Shown piece by piece: positions 50,651 to 64,000 of a DNA stretch of 64,000 bases; positions within the stretch are counted from its first letter, which is position 1, and each line of letters starts with the position of its first letter. Below the pieces are notes generated by a model. That model made no database searches, was not told the origin of the DNA, and saw only the letters and a program-made list of their open reading frames with translations. The stretch is from an uncultured Pelagibacteraceae bacterium (GTDB lineage Bacteria; Pseudomonadota; Alphaproteobacteria; Pelagibacterales; Pelagibacteraceae). The DNA lies in contig CACGMC010000001.1 in NCBI GenBank assembly GCA_902574035.1, positions 1 through 64,000 on the forward strand. Reading direction: 5' to 3'. The translations under genes were made by a program, and so were the position numbers.

Positions 50651-51696
50651 TAATAAAATCCTATTTTAAACTTTGTTTTTTTATTTGCTGCAAATATAAC
50701 TTTAAATAAACTACCCATTTTATTTTCACTTAAAAGTCTATCTAATCGATAATATAGATCAGACTTTTCTTTAAAGGTCTTTTTTTTTGATAAAATTTCC
50801 GCTCTCTCTATTATACCTAGTTTTTTTAAAAAGAAACTTTGATCAACTATATTATTAAAAAAAAGTTTTTTTTTAATAAAAAATTTATTTAAAAGCTCAA
50901 AATTTACTAAATATGTAATGTCTGCTTTTCCAATATTTTTATAATAAATATTTTTTTTCTGTGATTTTAATGATTGTAAAGTATCATTACCATGAGATTT
51001 TTTATAACCATAATCTATAAGCAAAATACCTCCTTTTTGCTTATGAATTTTTTTTACAATTAATTCTAAAATTTTCAATCCCTTTTGCGGATATTCAATA
51101 ATACCATTTTTTTTAAGTAAATTTAAATTATTTAATTTCTTTATAATCTTTTTAGATGTTTTTTTAAAAATAAATTTTTCAAATTTTCCTTTTTTCAAAC
51201 TAATAAATTTTTCAAAAACTTTTGAATTATTTACTTGAAACTGTTTAATTGGTATTGAATCAAAAAATTCGTTACCAAAAAAAAGAATTGGGCCATTCTT
51301 TACCTCTTTGAGATTTTTAATCCAGGTAATATTTTTATTCTTAATAAAACTTTTTTGTGTTTTGATTAGTTTTTGACTCTTTTCTAATAAATAAATTTTT
51401 ACTGACTTTTCAAACTCTGGAAAATTTTTTATAGTTCTACAAAAGATTTTACAGAAAGCTCCATTTCCTGGACCTAGTTCAACAAAAGAAAATTTTTTCG
51501 GTTTGCCAAGTGCAATCCAATAGGATATTGCCCATACAGTTATCATTTCACTAAATAATGAGGATATTAATGGGGCAGTTATAAAATCCCCCTTTTTCCC
51601 AAATGGATTTTTTTGTGAGTAGTATCCAAAGTTTTTATCGTATAAAGCTACTTCAATAAATTCATCTATCGGAAGGATCCCGTTTTGAAAAGTCAT
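50650..51696 (-). CDS. SAM-dependent methyltransferase, NDUFAF7/DUF185 family
   Basis: GDFITAPLISSLFSEMI, VELGPGNGAF, NEFFDSIPIKQF, LLIDYGYK. Confidence 0.9.
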   Translation of the reverse strand: MTFQNGILPIDEFIEVALYDKNFGYYSQKNPFGKKGDFITAPLISSLFSEMITVWAISYWIALGKPKKFSFVELGPGNGAFCKIFCRTIKNFPEFEKSVKIYLLEKSQKLIKTQKSFIKNKNITWIKNLKEVKNGPILFFGNEFFDSIPIKQFQVNNSKVFEKFISLKKGKFEKFIFKKTSKKIIKKLNNLNLLKKNGIIEYPQKGLKILELIVKKIHKQKGGILLIDYGYKKSHGNDTLQSLKSQKKNIYYKNIGKADITYLVNFELLNKFFIKKKLFFNNIVDQSFFLKKLGIIERAEILSKKKTFKEKSDLYYRLDRLLSENKMGSLFKVIFAANKKTKFKIGFY

Positions 51697-52472
51697 TTAA
51701 TCTTAAAATACATCGTTATTCCAATTACAAGCATAAAAAAACTTAGCAAAGATCCCATACTAATATAGTTTAAAATATATCCAACTTGTAGATCTGGCTC
51801 TCTATAAAATTCTGAAATAATTCTGAACATAGAGTAGAAGATTAAAAATGAAGCAGCAGTTATACCTTTTTTATATGTTAGTTTTCTTATCAAAAAATTT
51901 AAAATCAAAAATAATAACAAACCTTCTAGGAGAGCTTCATAAATTTGTGAGGGATGTCTCGCCTTAGGGTCAACTAATGGGAAAGTGACTGCCCAAGGAA
52001 GATCTGTTGGTTTCCCGTAAAGCTCACTATTTATAAAATTTGCTAATCGACCAAAAAATATTCCAATAGGAGCAACACAAGCAACCACATCAAGCAAGAC
52101 TAAATTATTAAAATTTTTTTTCTTCGAAAAAATAATTGTTGCAAAGATTAATCCTATGAGACCTCCGTGAAACGACATCCCCCCGTTCCAAATGAAAAAA
52201 ATTTCAATAGGATTTGCTATAAAATAGCTTGCATTATAAAAAAACACATAACCTAATCTTCCTCCTATAATTATAGAGATAATTACATAGGTGATAAAGT
52301 CATCAAACAGATTTAAATCGTAATTATTTTGACCTCGGTTATTTATAAGTGAAATAATTTTTTTTCCGTACCACCATCCGAGAAGAATGCCCGCTATATA
52401 AGCTAGTGAATACCATCTTAAAGACAGAATACCAAAATCAAAAATTATAGGATTTAAATTATGAGTATACAT
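51693..52472 (-). CDS. lgt: Prolipoprotein diacylglyceryl transferase
   Basis: GGMSFHGGLIG, GRLANFINSELYG, RHPSQIYEALLEG. Confidence 0.96.
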   Translation of the reverse strand: MYTHNLNPIIFDFGILSLRWYSLAYIAGILLGWWYGKKIISLINNRGQNNYDLNLFDDFITYVIISIIIGGRLGYVFFYNASYFIANPIEIFFIWNGGMSFHGGLIGLIFATIIFSKKKNFNNLVLLDVVACVAPIGIFFGRLANFINSELYGKPTDLPWAVTFPLVDPKARHPSQIYEALLEGLLLFLILNFLIRKLTYKKGITAASFLIFYSMFRIISEFYREPDLQVGYILNYISMGSLLSFFMLVIGITMYFKIK

Positions 52473-52524
52473 GTTAAATTAATAACATAATTGAAAAAAA
52501 TATACTTATCAAATAAGATATGGT

Positions 52525-52764
52525 GTGTCAGATAAAGAAAAAATAATGAAGACCATATCAAGCTTGTTAGAAGCTGGAATTTTAACTGCCAATGATGTTA
52601 AAAAAGAATTAATAACAAATTTTAAATTCAAAAAAGATAATATTGTTAGTAAACTAGATCTAGTTTCAAGAGAAGAATTCGAAGTGCTTAAAAAACTGGT
52701 AGAAAAACAAGATATACAAATAAAAAAAATGATAAAAAAAACTAAAAAGGCAAAGAAATCTTAA
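52525..52764 (+). CDS. ubiK: Accessory factor UbiK family protein (BMFP domain)
   Basis: Short coiled-coil protein ending REEFEVLKKLVEKQDIQIKKM (BMFP-like). Confidence 0.7.
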   Translation: MSDKEKIMKTISSLLEAGILTANDVKKELITNFKFKKDNIVSKLDLVSREEFEVLKKLVEKQDIQIKKMIKKTKKAKKS

Positions 52765-54061
52765 CTTGCAATCCACCCATGTTACTTTTCGATAATTGAA
52801 TTTTCCCCCCGTGGGAGTTTACAATGTCCTCAACTATAGCCAAGCCCAAACCAACCCCAGACTTGTTTAAACTTCTACTTTTATCTAATCTAAAAAAAGG
52901 TTTAAATACATTTTTATAGTGTTCTACTGGGATACCAGGCCCATTATCGTCAAATAAAATCACCACTCTATTTGAACTTTTTTCAACGTTAACATTTATT
53001 TTTTCTCCATATACAAGCCCATTATTAATTATATTTGAAAAACATCTTTGGAGAGCATTTTTTCTTCCGTACAAAGCAATTTCACTTTTAACATTTATTT
53101 TCAAATTTGAATTTTTGAATCTATTTTCAACAATTTGAAAAATATCTTTTAAATAAATTTTTTCGGTATTTTCCTTAGTCTGAGTTTTTGCGAACTGAAG
53201 ATAATCATTTAACATATTTTCCATTTCATCAATATCTTTTGACATATTATTTGAAATTTCTTTGTTATTGACCATGGCCAGTTGTAATTTTAATCTTGTT
53301 AAGGGTGTTCTTAAATCATGACTAATACCCGAGAGCATTTCAGATCTTTGATTTAAATGTCTATTAATTCTTTTTGCCATTCTGTCAAATTCATAAGCAG
53401 CATTTCTAATCTCTCTTGCACCTGAAGGTCTAAATTCATTTATATAGTCCCCTTTTCCAAACCTTTGTGCTGCTTTAGCAAGATTTGTAATTGGTCTAGT
53501 TTGATTTTTTAAAAAAAGTATTGCTATAAATATTAAAAGAATAGAAGGCAATGTTATCCATAAAACAAATAATCTGACAGAAGAAGTTGCTATTCTTTCT
53601 TTTGGAAAGAAAAACTGCAAGTTTTTATTTCCCGATCTTATTCTCACTTCAACGATATCTAAATAGTTTATAGTATTAAACCAATAGTTATCATTTCCAA
53701 AAGTTGATTTAAGCTCACGCCTTAAAGACCTATCCATTGGACTAAATCTTCTTTCGAAAACTTCAACTGGGAGAGGCTCATCTATAGAGTTAATGACAAA
53801 GTCAAAGTTTTTTTTATATATATCAGTAATGTAATTTATTTGGTCTTCATTATCTGAATTGTAAACATCGCTTAGTGTTTTTATCTCTCCCACTATTGAC
53901 CTTGTCATACCCTTATTTGCTTTAATCCATATACTGTCAAAAAAAACAATTGTCACGATTAGCTGTAAAAGAATTGTTGGTGCCGCAACTATTATCAAAG
54001 ATCTATAAAACAAACCTTTGGGTAAGATCTTTTTAAAATAATTATTCAATCCAGAGAACAT
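52742..54061 (-). CDS. envZ: Sensor histidine kinase, EnvZ-like
   Basis: Two TM + HAMP, GISHDLRTPLTRLKLQL H-box, DDNGPGIP, GVGLGLAIV. Confidence 0.9.
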   Translation of the reverse strand: MFSGLNNYFKKILPKGLFYRSLIIVAAPTILLQLIVTIVFFDSIWIKANKGMTRSIVGEIKTLSDVYNSDNEDQINYITDIYKKNFDFVINSIDEPLPVEVFERRFSPMDRSLRRELKSTFGNDNYWFNTINYLDIVEVRIRSGNKNLQFFFPKERIATSSVRLFVLWITLPSILLIFIAILFLKNQTRPITNLAKAAQRFGKGDYINEFRPSGAREIRNAAYEFDRMAKRINRHLNQRSEMLSGISHDLRTPLTRLKLQLAMVNNKEISNNMSKDIDEMENMLNDYLQFAKTQTKENTEKIYLKDIFQIVENRFKNSNLKINVKSEIALYGRKNALQRCFSNIINNGLVYGEKINVNVEKSSNRVVILFDDNGPGIPVEHYKNVFKPFFRLDKSRSLNKSGVGLGLAIVEDIVNSHGGKIQLSKSNMGGLQVKISLPF

Positions 54062-54716
54062 AGCCTGAGCCCCTTATTGTTTGTAAATATTTTGGATTCT
54101 TTGGGTCGATTTCAATTTTTTGTCTCAGACGAGTTATCATGACATCAATCGATCTCTCTTGTAGAATTCCAGACAGTTCCCCAATACGAGATCTTGAATA
54201 AGTTTTGCCTGGATTTGACAACATTTCAATTAAAATTTTTTTTTCAGTAACATTAATTTTTCTTTGGCTATTATTTAATTCTATTATCATTTTATTTAAG
54301 TCTATAGAAGCTCTACCTACATAGTATTTTTTTTCAAGATCAATCTTAAACTTTTTTGAAAGAATATTATTGATTCTTAGAAGCAACTCTTTAGGTTCAA
54401 ATGGTTTTCCAATATAATCATCCGCTCCAAGTTCAAGGCCTTTAATTCTATTTTCAACTTCACCTTTGGCGGTGAGAAGAATTATTGGTGGACTATTATT
54501 TCCCTTAATTTCTCTAGTAAGTTCATAACCACTTTGACCAGGCATCATTACATCAAGAATTATTAAGTCAAATCTGAAATGGTTTAATTTTATTTTAGCT
54601 TCTTTTGAATCTTGTGCTGTAGAAACTAAAAACTTATTTTCCTTAAGGTACTCTTTTAGAAGATTTCTAATACGATCATCATCGTCTACTACAAGAATAT
54701 GATTTAGGTTACCCAT
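54042..54716 (-). CDS. ompR: OmpR/PhoB-family response regulator (PetR-like candidate)
   Basis: ILVVDDDDRIRNLLKEYL, LDVMMPGQSGYEL, GADDYIGKPFEPKELLLRI, winged helix C-terminus. Confidence 0.9.
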   Translation of the reverse strand: MGNLNHILVVDDDDRIRNLLKEYLKENKFLVSTAQDSKEAKIKLNHFRFDLIILDVMMPGQSGYELTREIKGNNSPPIILLTAKGEVENRIKGLELGADDYIGKPFEPKELLLRINNILSKKFKIDLEKKYYVGRASIDLNKMIIELNNSQRKINVTEKKILIEMLSNPGKTYSRSRIGELSGILQERSIDVMITRLRQKIEIDPKNPKYLQTIRGSGYVLWIE

Positions 54717-55146
54717 TTATTATTTTTTTTAAAACCTCCTTAAATTTAACAACTGACTCTGGTTCAGAATTTTTTAAAGCATTAAAAATTCTTTTTTTTT
54801 GTTTTTTATAAATAATATCAAAAAAAATCTTACCATCTTTATCGAGAAATAATTTCTTTTTTCTAGTGTCCGAATCGTCTTTTTGCTGCTTTATCATTTT
54901 TGATTTTAATAAATCTCTAATTACTCTATTAATACTTTGTTTAGTAATTTTAAGTTTATATATTAGTTCCCCAAGACTTATACCCGGATTACTCTCAATT
55001 AAATTCAAAGCTCTTAAATGCGCAGGCCCAAAAAATTTTTTTGACAGTATATCTTTCGGATCAGAATAAGTTTCTCTGTAGGCATAATATAGTAATTGTA
55101 TAAAGTCTTTAATTTGCTCGTCTTTAAGATAAAGTAAGTCTTTCAT
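54709..55146 (-). CDS. MarR-family transcriptional regulator (PetP-like candidate)
   Basis: ESNPGISLGELIYKLKITKQSINRVIRDLLKSKMIKQQKDDSDTRKKKLFL wHTH. Confidence 0.88.
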   Translation of the reverse strand: MKDLLYLKDEQIKDFIQLLYYAYRETYSDPKDILSKKFFGPAHLRALNLIESNPGISLGELIYKLKITKQSINRVIRDLLKSKMIKQQKDDSDTRKKKLFLDKDGKIFFDIIYKKQKKRIFNALKNSEPESVVKFKEVLKKIING

Positions 55147-55225
55147 AATTGGTCAGCTATATTGACTTATGCTATTAAGAAATATACTTTTTTCTAACAA
55201 AAAAAAAGATATATTATTTTTTTCT

Positions 55226-56113
55226 ATGGAAATGATACCCTACGATAAAAGATCAGGTAAAATTTGGTTTAATGGCAAAGCAGTAAATTGGAAAGATGCT
55301 CAAATCCATGTGTTAAACCATGGACTGCATTATGCTAGCTGTGTTTTTGAGGGAGAAAGAGTGTATGACGGAGAAATATTTAAACTTGAAGAGCATACAG
55401 AAAGATTATTTTACTCTGCAAAAAGAATGGGAATAAAAGTTCCATACAATCAAAAAGAAATAAACGAAGCTTGTAAAAATATTGTAAATATACAAAAGGT
55501 AAAAAATGGATATGTAAGACCAGTGATTTGGCGAGGGAGCGAAATGATGGCAATATCAGCTCAAAAAAATAAAGTTCATGTGGCAATAGCAACATGGGAA
55601 TGGGGATCATACTTTGATCCAAAATTAAAAATAGAAGGAATTAAATTAAATATATCTAAATGGAGACGACCAGCTCCTAATACTATTCCTTGGGATACTA
55701 AAGCTGCTGGGTTATACATGATATGTACTTTGTCAAAACATGAAGCGGAAGAGCAGGGATTTACGGACTCTTTGATGTTAGATTTTGAGGGAAATATTGC
55801 TGAAGCAACAGGGGCCAATATTTTTTTTAAATCAAAAGATGGACAGTTACACACTCCAACACCCGACTCATTTCTTGATGGTATCACTCGAAGAGCAGTT
55901 ATTGAAATAGCTAAGGCTAAAAATATACAAGTGAATGAGAGAAAAATTGCACCAAATGAAATGGAAAGTTTTGTAGGTTGTTTTTTAACAGGGACAGCCG
56001 CGGAAATTACTCCCGTTTCTAAAATTGATAAATTTGATTTTAAAGTTTGTGAACTTATAAAAGATCTAAGTGATAGTTATCAAAACAAAGTAAGAAAAAA
56101 GTCTGCTGCTTAA
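55226..56113 (+). CDS. ilvE: Branched-chain amino acid aminotransferase
   Basis: IWFNGKAVNWKDAQIHVLNHGLHYASCVFEGER, GYVRPVIWRG, EATGANIFF; internal start at 55226 favoured. Confidence 0.93.
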   Translation: MEMIPYDKRSGKIWFNGKAVNWKDAQIHVLNHGLHYASCVFEGERVYDGEIFKLEEHTERLFYSAKRMGIKVPYNQKEINEACKNIVNIQKVKNGYVRPVIWRGSEMMAISAQKNKVHVAIATWEWGSYFDPKLKIEGIKLNISKWRRPAPNTIPWDTKAAGLYMICTLSKHEAEEQGFTDSLMLDFEGNIAEATGANIFFKSKDGQLHTPTPDSFLDGITRRAVIEIAKAKNIQVNERKIAPNEMESFVGCFLTGTAAEITPVSKIDKFDFKVCELIKDLSDSYQNKVRKKSAA

Positions 56114-56694
56114 GATTTATCATCTTCACTTAAAGCATGATCTATGCCTTTTGCCATATACCCATAACCTGTATATAGAGTTATGGCTGCTGATAGCCAT
56201 AAAAGAATAATGCCGATAGTTTGAGCGTTATAGTCTTGAAAATTTATAACCTTGTTACCAAAATCTCCTGTTAAAAGTACAGCTATTGCAAACATTTGTA
56301 TAAATGCCTTAAGCTTTGACAAGCTTGTCACCGGCATTGATATACTACCTTTAGCTAAGAATTCTCTTAAGCCTGAAATAATAATTTCACGGGTAATAAT
56401 TATTATAGCGGCAATTACTTCAAAATTTTTTATTGTTCCGTTCATTATAAGTAAAAGAAGGGCAGTGGAGACTAGAATTTTATCAGCAATAGGATCTAAT
56501 AATTCACCGAGTTTGGATTCCTCTTTAAATAACCGAGCTAATAGACCATCTAAATAATCCGTAAAACTTGCTAATACAAAAAGAAAAAAGGGTATAAGAT
56601 CACCAAAAAAACCAGGCAAGAAAAAAGTAAACACAAATATAGGAACTATAATAATCCTTCCTATTGTAAGTATATTTGGAATTTTAAACTTCAT
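56110..56694 (-). CDS. pgsA: CDP-diacylglycerol--glycerol-3-phosphate 3-phosphatidyltransferase
   Basis: IPNILTIGRIIIVPIF, DYLDGLLAR...GELLDPIADKI CDP-alcohol phosphotransferase motif. Confidence 0.95.
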   Translation of the reverse strand: MKFKIPNILTIGRIIIVPIFVFTFFLPGFFGDLIPFFLFVLASFTDYLDGLLARLFKEESKLGELLDPIADKILVSTALLLLIMNGTIKNFEVIAAIIIITREIIISGLREFLAKGSISMPVTSLSKLKAFIQMFAIAVLLTGDFGNKVINFQDYNAQTIGIILLWLSAAITLYTGYGYMAKGIDHALSEDDKS

Positions 56695-56696
56695 TT

Positions 56697-58535
56697 TTAT
56701 TCATGAAAGTAATCATATATTTTCTTTGCCATGCTTTCTTCAATACCTTCTACAGACTTTAAATCTTCTAAGCTAGCAGATTCTACTGATCTTGCTGACC
56801 CAAAATGATTTAGTAAAGATCTCTTTCTTTGTTTTCCTATTCCTTCAATTTGATCCAATAAAGATTTACTTAACCCCCTTTTCCTTTTTGCTCTATGCGT
56901 GCTTATAGCAAATCTATGAGCTTCATCCCGTAATCTTTGTATAAAAAATAGCAAAGGATCATTTTTTTTTAAAATATACTCTTTATTTTCGTGATATATT
57001 TTTTCTTCACCAGCATGCCTATTTTTACCTTTTGCAACAGCTAATATTGGCAAATCATGTAAACCTAACTCATTTAACACTTCTCTACTTACTGAATATT
57101 GACCCTTACCACCATCTATTAAAATCAATTCTGGCAAGGAAAGAGAACCCGATTTTTCTTTAATTGCTTTTGAAAACCTTCTAAATAAAACTTCTTTCAT
57201 CATACCGTAATCATCGTTTTTAACTTTTTCATTCTTAATATTAAATTTTCTATATCGTTTTTTGATAAAACCCTCATTACCAAAACATATTAAAGCTCCA
57301 ATTGAATCACTACCTTGAATATGACTGTTATCATAAACTTCAATAAGATTAATATTATTGTTTAAATCAAATTTGTTGGCTAAGGTTTCTATTAAATTGT
57401 TGTTACTTTCAGTTTGATAAAGTTTTTGGGTTAAAGCTTGTTTAGCATTTTTTTCTGCTAAATTTGATATACTTACTTCATCCTTACTCTTTGCTTTTTT
57501 TATTAAAACATCTCTTTTTTCTTTTAGGGAAAAGGCATTTTCTAAAAGCTTTAAATCTTTAACCTCAGTATTAGTTATTATCATACTTGGCACTACTTTA
57601 TTTTCATAAAACTGGGTTAAAAAAGAAGTCATGATTTCTTTTATATTGTCATCTGTATCGTGCTTCGGGAAAAAAGCTTGATTTCCCCAGTTTTGTTTTG
57701 ATCTAAAAAAGAAAACTTGAACACACGTTTTGCCTGACTCTTTATAAATACTTACCACATCAGCTTCATTTAAATTTGTTTGATTTATTTTTTGCGAGGT
57801 CTGAATTTGAGTTAAAGCTTTTATTCTATCTCTAGCTATGGCAGCTTTTTCAAAATCTAATTCTTTACTCGCTAGTTCCATGTCTTTTGATAAAGATTTT
57901 TGTATTCTTCTTGATTTTCCAGAGATAAAATCTATAGCATCCGACACAGTTCTTTTATATTGAGACTCTTCAATATGCCCGACGCAAGGACCAGAACATC
58001 TTTTAATTTGATATAAAATACAAGGTCTCTCTCTATTTTTAAAAACAGTATCGTCACAAACCCGTATTTGGAAAATCTTTTGTAAAATTTTAATTGTCCA
58101 ATTTGCAGATCCTATAGAAGCGAAGGGCCCAAAATAATAACCATTTCTTGATTTTTTTCCACGAAGTTTAGTTAATTGAGGCCATTTATCTTTGTGACCG
58201 ATATAAATATATGGAAACGATTTATCATCTCTCAACAAAATATTAAATCTTGGTTTATGTTTTTTGATAAGGTTAGCTTCTAGAAGAAGAGCTTCGCTCT
58301 CGTTACTAGTAGTAGTTACCTCTAGGTTATGTGTTAGAGAAAGCATTCTCTCGGTTCTTATTGGTAAGTTTGTATCGGAAACGTAACTTTTAAGTCTATT
58401 TGGAATATTTTTAGCCTTTCCAATATATAAAATTTCCCCAGAAACACTTATCATTCTATAAACACCAGGATTTTTCGGTGTAAGTGGAATTTTTTCTTTA
58501 ATAACTTTCTTTCCTAATTCTAAACTATTATTCAT
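56697..58535 (-). CDS. uvrC: Excinuclease ABC subunit C
   Basis: [51 protein letters not shown], HhH C-terminus. Confidence 0.97.
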   Translation of the reverse strand: MNNSLELGKKVIKEKIPLTPKNPGVYRMISVSGEILYIGKAKNIPNRLKSYVSDTNLPIRTERMLSLTHNLEVTTTSNESEALLLEANLIKKHKPRFNILLRDDKSFPYIYIGHKDKWPQLTKLRGKKSRNGYYFGPFASIGSANWTIKILQKIFQIRVCDDTVFKNRERPCILYQIKRCSGPCVGHIEESQYKRTVSDAIDFISGKSRRIQKSLSKDMELASKELDFEKAAIARDRIKALTQIQTSQKINQTNLNEADVVSIYKESGKTCVQVFFFRSKQNWGNQAFFPKHDTDDNIKEIMTSFLTQFYENKVVPSMIITNTEVKDLKLLENAFSLKEKRDVLIKKAKSKDEVSISNLAEKNAKQALTQKLYQTESNNNLIETLANKFDLNNNINLIEVYDNSHIQGSDSIGALICFGNEGFIKKRYRKFNIKNEKVKNDDYGMMKEVLFRRFSKAIKEKSGSLSLPELILIDGGKGQYSVSREVLNELGLHDLPILAVAKGKNRHAGEEKIYHENKEYILKKNDPLLFFIQRLRDEAHRFAISTHRAKRKRGLSKSLLDQIEGIGKQRKRSLLNHFGSARSVESASLEDLKSVEGIEESMAKKIYDYFHE

Positions 58536-58926
58536 CTCTGCTTTTTGACACCTCTATACCCACGGATTCTGTATTCTTAATTATATCTAATTTCTCTAAT
58601 TTAAGATTAATTTTTTTTACTATTCTGTTATCAAAAATTATATCAAAAATATTTTCTGCTAAATCTTCTAAAAGTTCATGATGTTTCTTTTCTGTAATAT
58701 ACGTTATTTTGTTTATAATATCCTCATAATTTACTATAGATGCCAAATTATTATTATTAGGCTTAATATTTGAGTAAGTCGAAATATCAATATTAAATCT
58801 CACTCTTTGCTTCTTTTTTTTTTCAAAATCATGAAGACCTACTGAAATTTTTAGTATTAAGTTTTTAATACTTACTTTTCTTTTGTATTTATATTTTTTT
58901 TTATCTTTTAATTTAATTATTTTCAT
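58528..58926 (-). CDS. folB: Dihydroneopterin aldolase
   Basis: [40 protein letters not shown]. Confidence 0.88.
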   Translation of the reverse strand: MKIIKLKDKKKYKYKRKVSIKNLILKISVGLHDFEKKKKQRVRFNIDISTYSNIKPNNNNLASIVNYEDIINKITYITEKKHHELLEDLAENIFDIIFDNRIVKKINLKLEKLDIIKNTESVGIEVSKSRDE

Positions 58927-59678
58927 TCTTTTATGTTTATTATATCAGGTGTTAACCACGCGAGTCTTTGGCCGCTATCAACATTTATTATTTCTCCTGT
59001 TATATTGTCATTTTTTATAAGAAATTTTACTGTTTCAATGATGTTTTCTAAATTCACTTGCCTCTTCAATAAAACCGATTTCCATTGTTTTTTAAAATGA
59101 GATTCTGATTGTCTTTTATTCTTAAGAGTTGGACCGGGAGATATAGCATTCACTCTAATATTAGGAGCTAATTTCATGGCTGAAGTTATAGTAAGTGTTC
59201 CTAAAGCTGATTTACTTAAAGTGTAAGATAGAAAATAAGGTGTTAATTTTTTAATTCTTTGATCTATAAGATTAATGATAATCCCATAGTTTTTTTTTAC
59301 ATATTTTTTAAAATTTTGAGTTAATAAGGCTGGGGCTTTTAAATTAACATTCATGTGTTTTGAAAAGCTTTTATCGTTAAAGTTATTAAGGTTATCGTTT
59401 TCAAAAACTGAAGCGTTATTAATAAGACAGTCTAAACCTTTCATTTTATTAAAAGCATCTTTTATTAATTTTCGTACTTGATTGGAATTATTTAAGTCGG
59501 CCTTAATTAAAAATACATTGCTACCTAAATCTTCTAATTCTTTTTTTAATTTATCAGCCAAATTTTTTGATTTATTATAATGAATTGTGATACTAATATC
59601 GTAACCAGCTAAACTTTTCGCGATAGCGGCCCCAATTCTTGTTGCGCCACCTGTAATAATTATCTTTTTGGCTTCCAT
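58923..59678 (-). CDS. Short-chain dehydrogenase, pteridine reductase (FolM/PTR1)-like
   Basis: [29 protein letters not shown] (TGxxxRxG), [16 protein letters not shown]. Confidence 0.8.
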   Translation of the reverse strand: MEAKKIIITGGATRIGAAIAKSLAGYDISITIHYNKSKNLADKLKKELEDLGSNVFLIKADLNNSNQVRKLIKDAFNKMKGLDCLINNASVFENDNLNNFNDKSFSKHMNVNLKAPALLTQNFKKYVKKNYGIIINLIDQRIKKLTPYFLSYTLSKSALGTLTITSAMKLAPNIRVNAISPGPTLKNKRQSESHFKKQWKSVLLKRQVNLENIIETVKFLIKNDNITGEIINVDSGQRLAWLTPDIINIKE

Positions 59679-61831
59679 TTTTTTATTGCTTTTCTAGGCT
59701 TTGTGCCCGGCATCCCCATTGTTGATCTCCCTTTAGGGTATACTTTATTTTTTAATTTGTACTGGTTTATTTTTGGATTTAAAGATATCTCTAGCTCACT
59801 CGCTTCTAACTTTCTCATTTCATCACGAATTTTGGCAGCTTCTTCAAATTCCAAATTAGCAGCTGACTCTTTCATTTTTCTGTTAAGAGCTTTTAAATGT
59901 TTCTTAAGATTTCCACCAACATTTGAACCTTCGCTTATTTTTACATAGTCTTTCTCATAAACTGACTCTAAAATATCACTTATTTCTTTTTTAACTGACT
60001 CTGCTGTAATTTTATTTTTTTTGTTATATTGTAGTTGCTTATCTCTCCTTCTATCAGTTTCTTTGATAGCCTTGTCAATGCTTTTTGTAATTTTGTCTGC
60101 ATATAAAATTACCTTTCCATCTACATTTCTAGCAGCTCTTCCTATAGTTTGAATTAAAGATGTTTCTGATCTTAAGAAGCCCTCTTTGTCTGCATCAAGT
60201 ATTGCAACCAAGGCGCATTCAGGAATATCCAATCCCTCTCTTAATAAATTTATTCCAACTAAGATATCGAATACACCCATTCTCAAATCTCTTATAATTT
60301 CTATTCTTTCCAGTGTATCGATGTCAGAGTGCATATATCTTACCTTTAATCCATTTTCATGAAGATACTCAGTTAAATCCTCAGCCATTTTTTTTGTTAA
60401 CGTTGTAGCTAAAATTCTAAAACCTTTTTTTACGATTTCTTTTGCCTCGTGCATTAAATCGTCCACTTGAGTTTTTGCCGGCCTTATCTCTACGGGTGGA
60501 TCTATTAAACCTGTAGGACGGATAATTTGATCTATAAATTCATTCTTTGTTTGTTTCAATTCCCACGGTCCGGGCGTAGCAGATACGAATATTGTTTGAG
60601 TTCTCATTAAATCCCATTCTTCAAACTTTAAAGGTCTATTATCCATACATGATGGAAGCCTAAAACCATATTCAGCTAATGTACTTTTTCTTGTTCTGTC
60701 ACCTTTGTACATTCCATTAAGCTGTGGTACGGTTACGTGACTTTCATCAACAAAAATAATTGTATTATCAGGAAAGTATTCAAATAATGTTGGGGGAGGT
60801 TCCCCAGGTTTTCTTCCTGACAAAAATCGTGAATAATTTTCAATTCCAGCACAAGTGCCTGTAGCCTCAATCATTTCTAAATCAAATTTTGTCCTTTCTC
60901 TTAATCTTTGTGCCTCTAATAATTTGTTGTTATCCTGATGTTTTTTTAAAGTGATCTCTAGTTCTTTTTTAATCTCTTGAATAGCCTGATCGATTGTTGG
61001 TTTAGGAGTAATATAGTGACTGTTAGCATAAACTTTTATAATTGAAAAATCATTTGTCTTATCTCCAGTTAAAGGATCAAATTCTTCAATTTTTTCTAAT
61101 TTATTTAAATTTAAACTTAATCTCCAAGCTCTATCTTCTAAATGTGAAGGAAATATTTCCAAATTTTCCCCCCTAACTCTAAATGTTCCTCTAAAAAAAT
61201 TTTGATCATTTCTTTTATATTGCAAGTTAATAAATGCCCTAATTAATTGATCTCTGTCATATTCATAGTTTTTTTTTAGAGTTATAGTCATTTTTGAGTA
61301 AGCCTCTACAGATCCAAGACCGTAGATACATGAAACACTTGCAACAATTATTACATCATCTCTTTCCAATAGTGACCTAGTAGCTGAATGCCTCATCCTG
61401 TCTATTTGTTCATTAATAGATGCCTCTTTTTCTATGTAAGTGTCAGATCTTGGAACATAAGCTTCTGGAGTATAATAGTCATAATAGGACACAAAATATT
61501 CAACAGCATTATCAGGAAAAAAATTTTTAAACTCTCCATAAAGCTGCGCGGCCAACGTTTTGTTTGGAGCAAGTACCAAAGCTGGTCTATTGGATGCTTC
61601 AATGACTTTTGCCATCGTGAAAGTTTTCCCTGAGCCTGTAACACCAAGTAAGACTTGTTCGTTCTTTTGGCCTTTAAGATTAGTAATCAGTTTTTTTATA
61701 GCCTGAGGCTGGTCTCCAGCAGGTTGAAAATTACTTTTTATTTTAAATTTAATACCTCCCTCTAATTTTTTATTTATAGAGTTGTTAGTATTTTCTAAAT
61801 CTAATATTTTTTCTTGATACGTATTTTGCAT
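59660..61831 (-). CDS. uvrB: Excinuclease ABC subunit B
   Basis: [52 protein letters not shown]. Confidence 0.98.
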   Translation of the reverse strand: MQNTYQEKILDLENTNNSINKKLEGGIKFKIKSNFQPAGDQPQAIKKLITNLKGQKNEQVLLGVTGSGKTFTMAKVIEASNRPALVLAPNKTLAAQLYGEFKNFFPDNAVEYFVSYYDYYTPEAYVPRSDTYIEKEASINEQIDRMRHSATRSLLERDDVIIVASVSCIYGLGSVEAYSKMTITLKKNYEYDRDQLIRAFINLQYKRNDQNFFRGTFRVRGENLEIFPSHLEDRAWRLSLNLNKLEKIEEFDPLTGDKTNDFSIIKVYANSHYITPKPTIDQAIQEIKKELEITLKKHQDNNKLLEAQRLRERTKFDLEMIEATGTCAGIENYSRFLSGRKPGEPPPTLFEYFPDNTIIFVDESHVTVPQLNGMYKGDRTRKSTLAEYGFRLPSCMDNRPLKFEEWDLMRTQTIFVSATPGPWELKQTKNEFIDQIIRPTGLIDPPVEIRPAKTQVDDLMHEAKEIVKKGFRILATTLTKKMAEDLTEYLHENGLKVRYMHSDIDTLERIEIIRDLRMGVFDILVGINLLREGLDIPECALVAILDADKEGFLRSETSLIQTIGRAARNVDGKVILYADKITKSIDKAIKETDRRRDKQLQYNKKNKITAESVKKEISDILESVYEKDYVKISEGSNVGGNLKKHLKALNRKMKESAANLEFEEAAKIRDEMRKLEASELEISLNPKINQYKLKNKVYPKGRSTMGMPGTKPRKAIKKWKPKR

Positions 61832-61865
61832 TCTGTGATATTAATAATTAAAAAAAACATTATAA

Positions 61866-64000
<2,135 letters not shown>

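Noticed and set aside
61432-61647. 71-aa minus-strand ORF within uvrB
   Set aside because: Alternate frame of uvrB; no independent motif

Overview
AT-rich, very gene-dense 64 kb chromosomal window. It looks like a streamlined marine alphaproteobacterium of SAR11/Pelagibacterales type; that placement is an inference from gene content, gene order and the near absence of intergenic DNA. I support about 75 protein-coding genes and one tRNA-Gln(TTG). I saw no rRNA, CRISPR array, transposon, prophage or defence island. Main blocks: lipid A/Kdo export (lpxL-lpxK-waaA-msbA), aa3 cytochrome oxidase operon (coxB-coxA-ctaB-small ORF-ctaG-coxC-surf1), a long minus-strand run joining dciA, smc, F0 ATP synthase genes, a retinal pathway (crtI-crtB-crtY-blh), ispH, thrB and rnhA, cytochrome bc1 (petABC), a MarR/OmpR/EnvZ triad, and uvrB-SDR-folB-uvrC-pgsA. 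Most notable observations: (1) retinal biosynthesis genes fused into the F0-ATPase gene run with no rhodopsin or crtE in the window; (2) thrB split by a frameshift at an A8 tract; (3) a short SMC (811 aa) without a recognisable hinge; (4) nine of ten convergent gene pairs overlapping at their stops, several sharing one palindromic stop motif; (5) head-to-head start codons, including one ATGCAT shared by dciA and mutY; (6) a 36-aa membrane ORF in the cox operon that the ORF track misses; (7) tRNA-Gln ending 5 nt before the CCA-adding enzyme. No wholly new multigene system is demonstrable from sequence alone.
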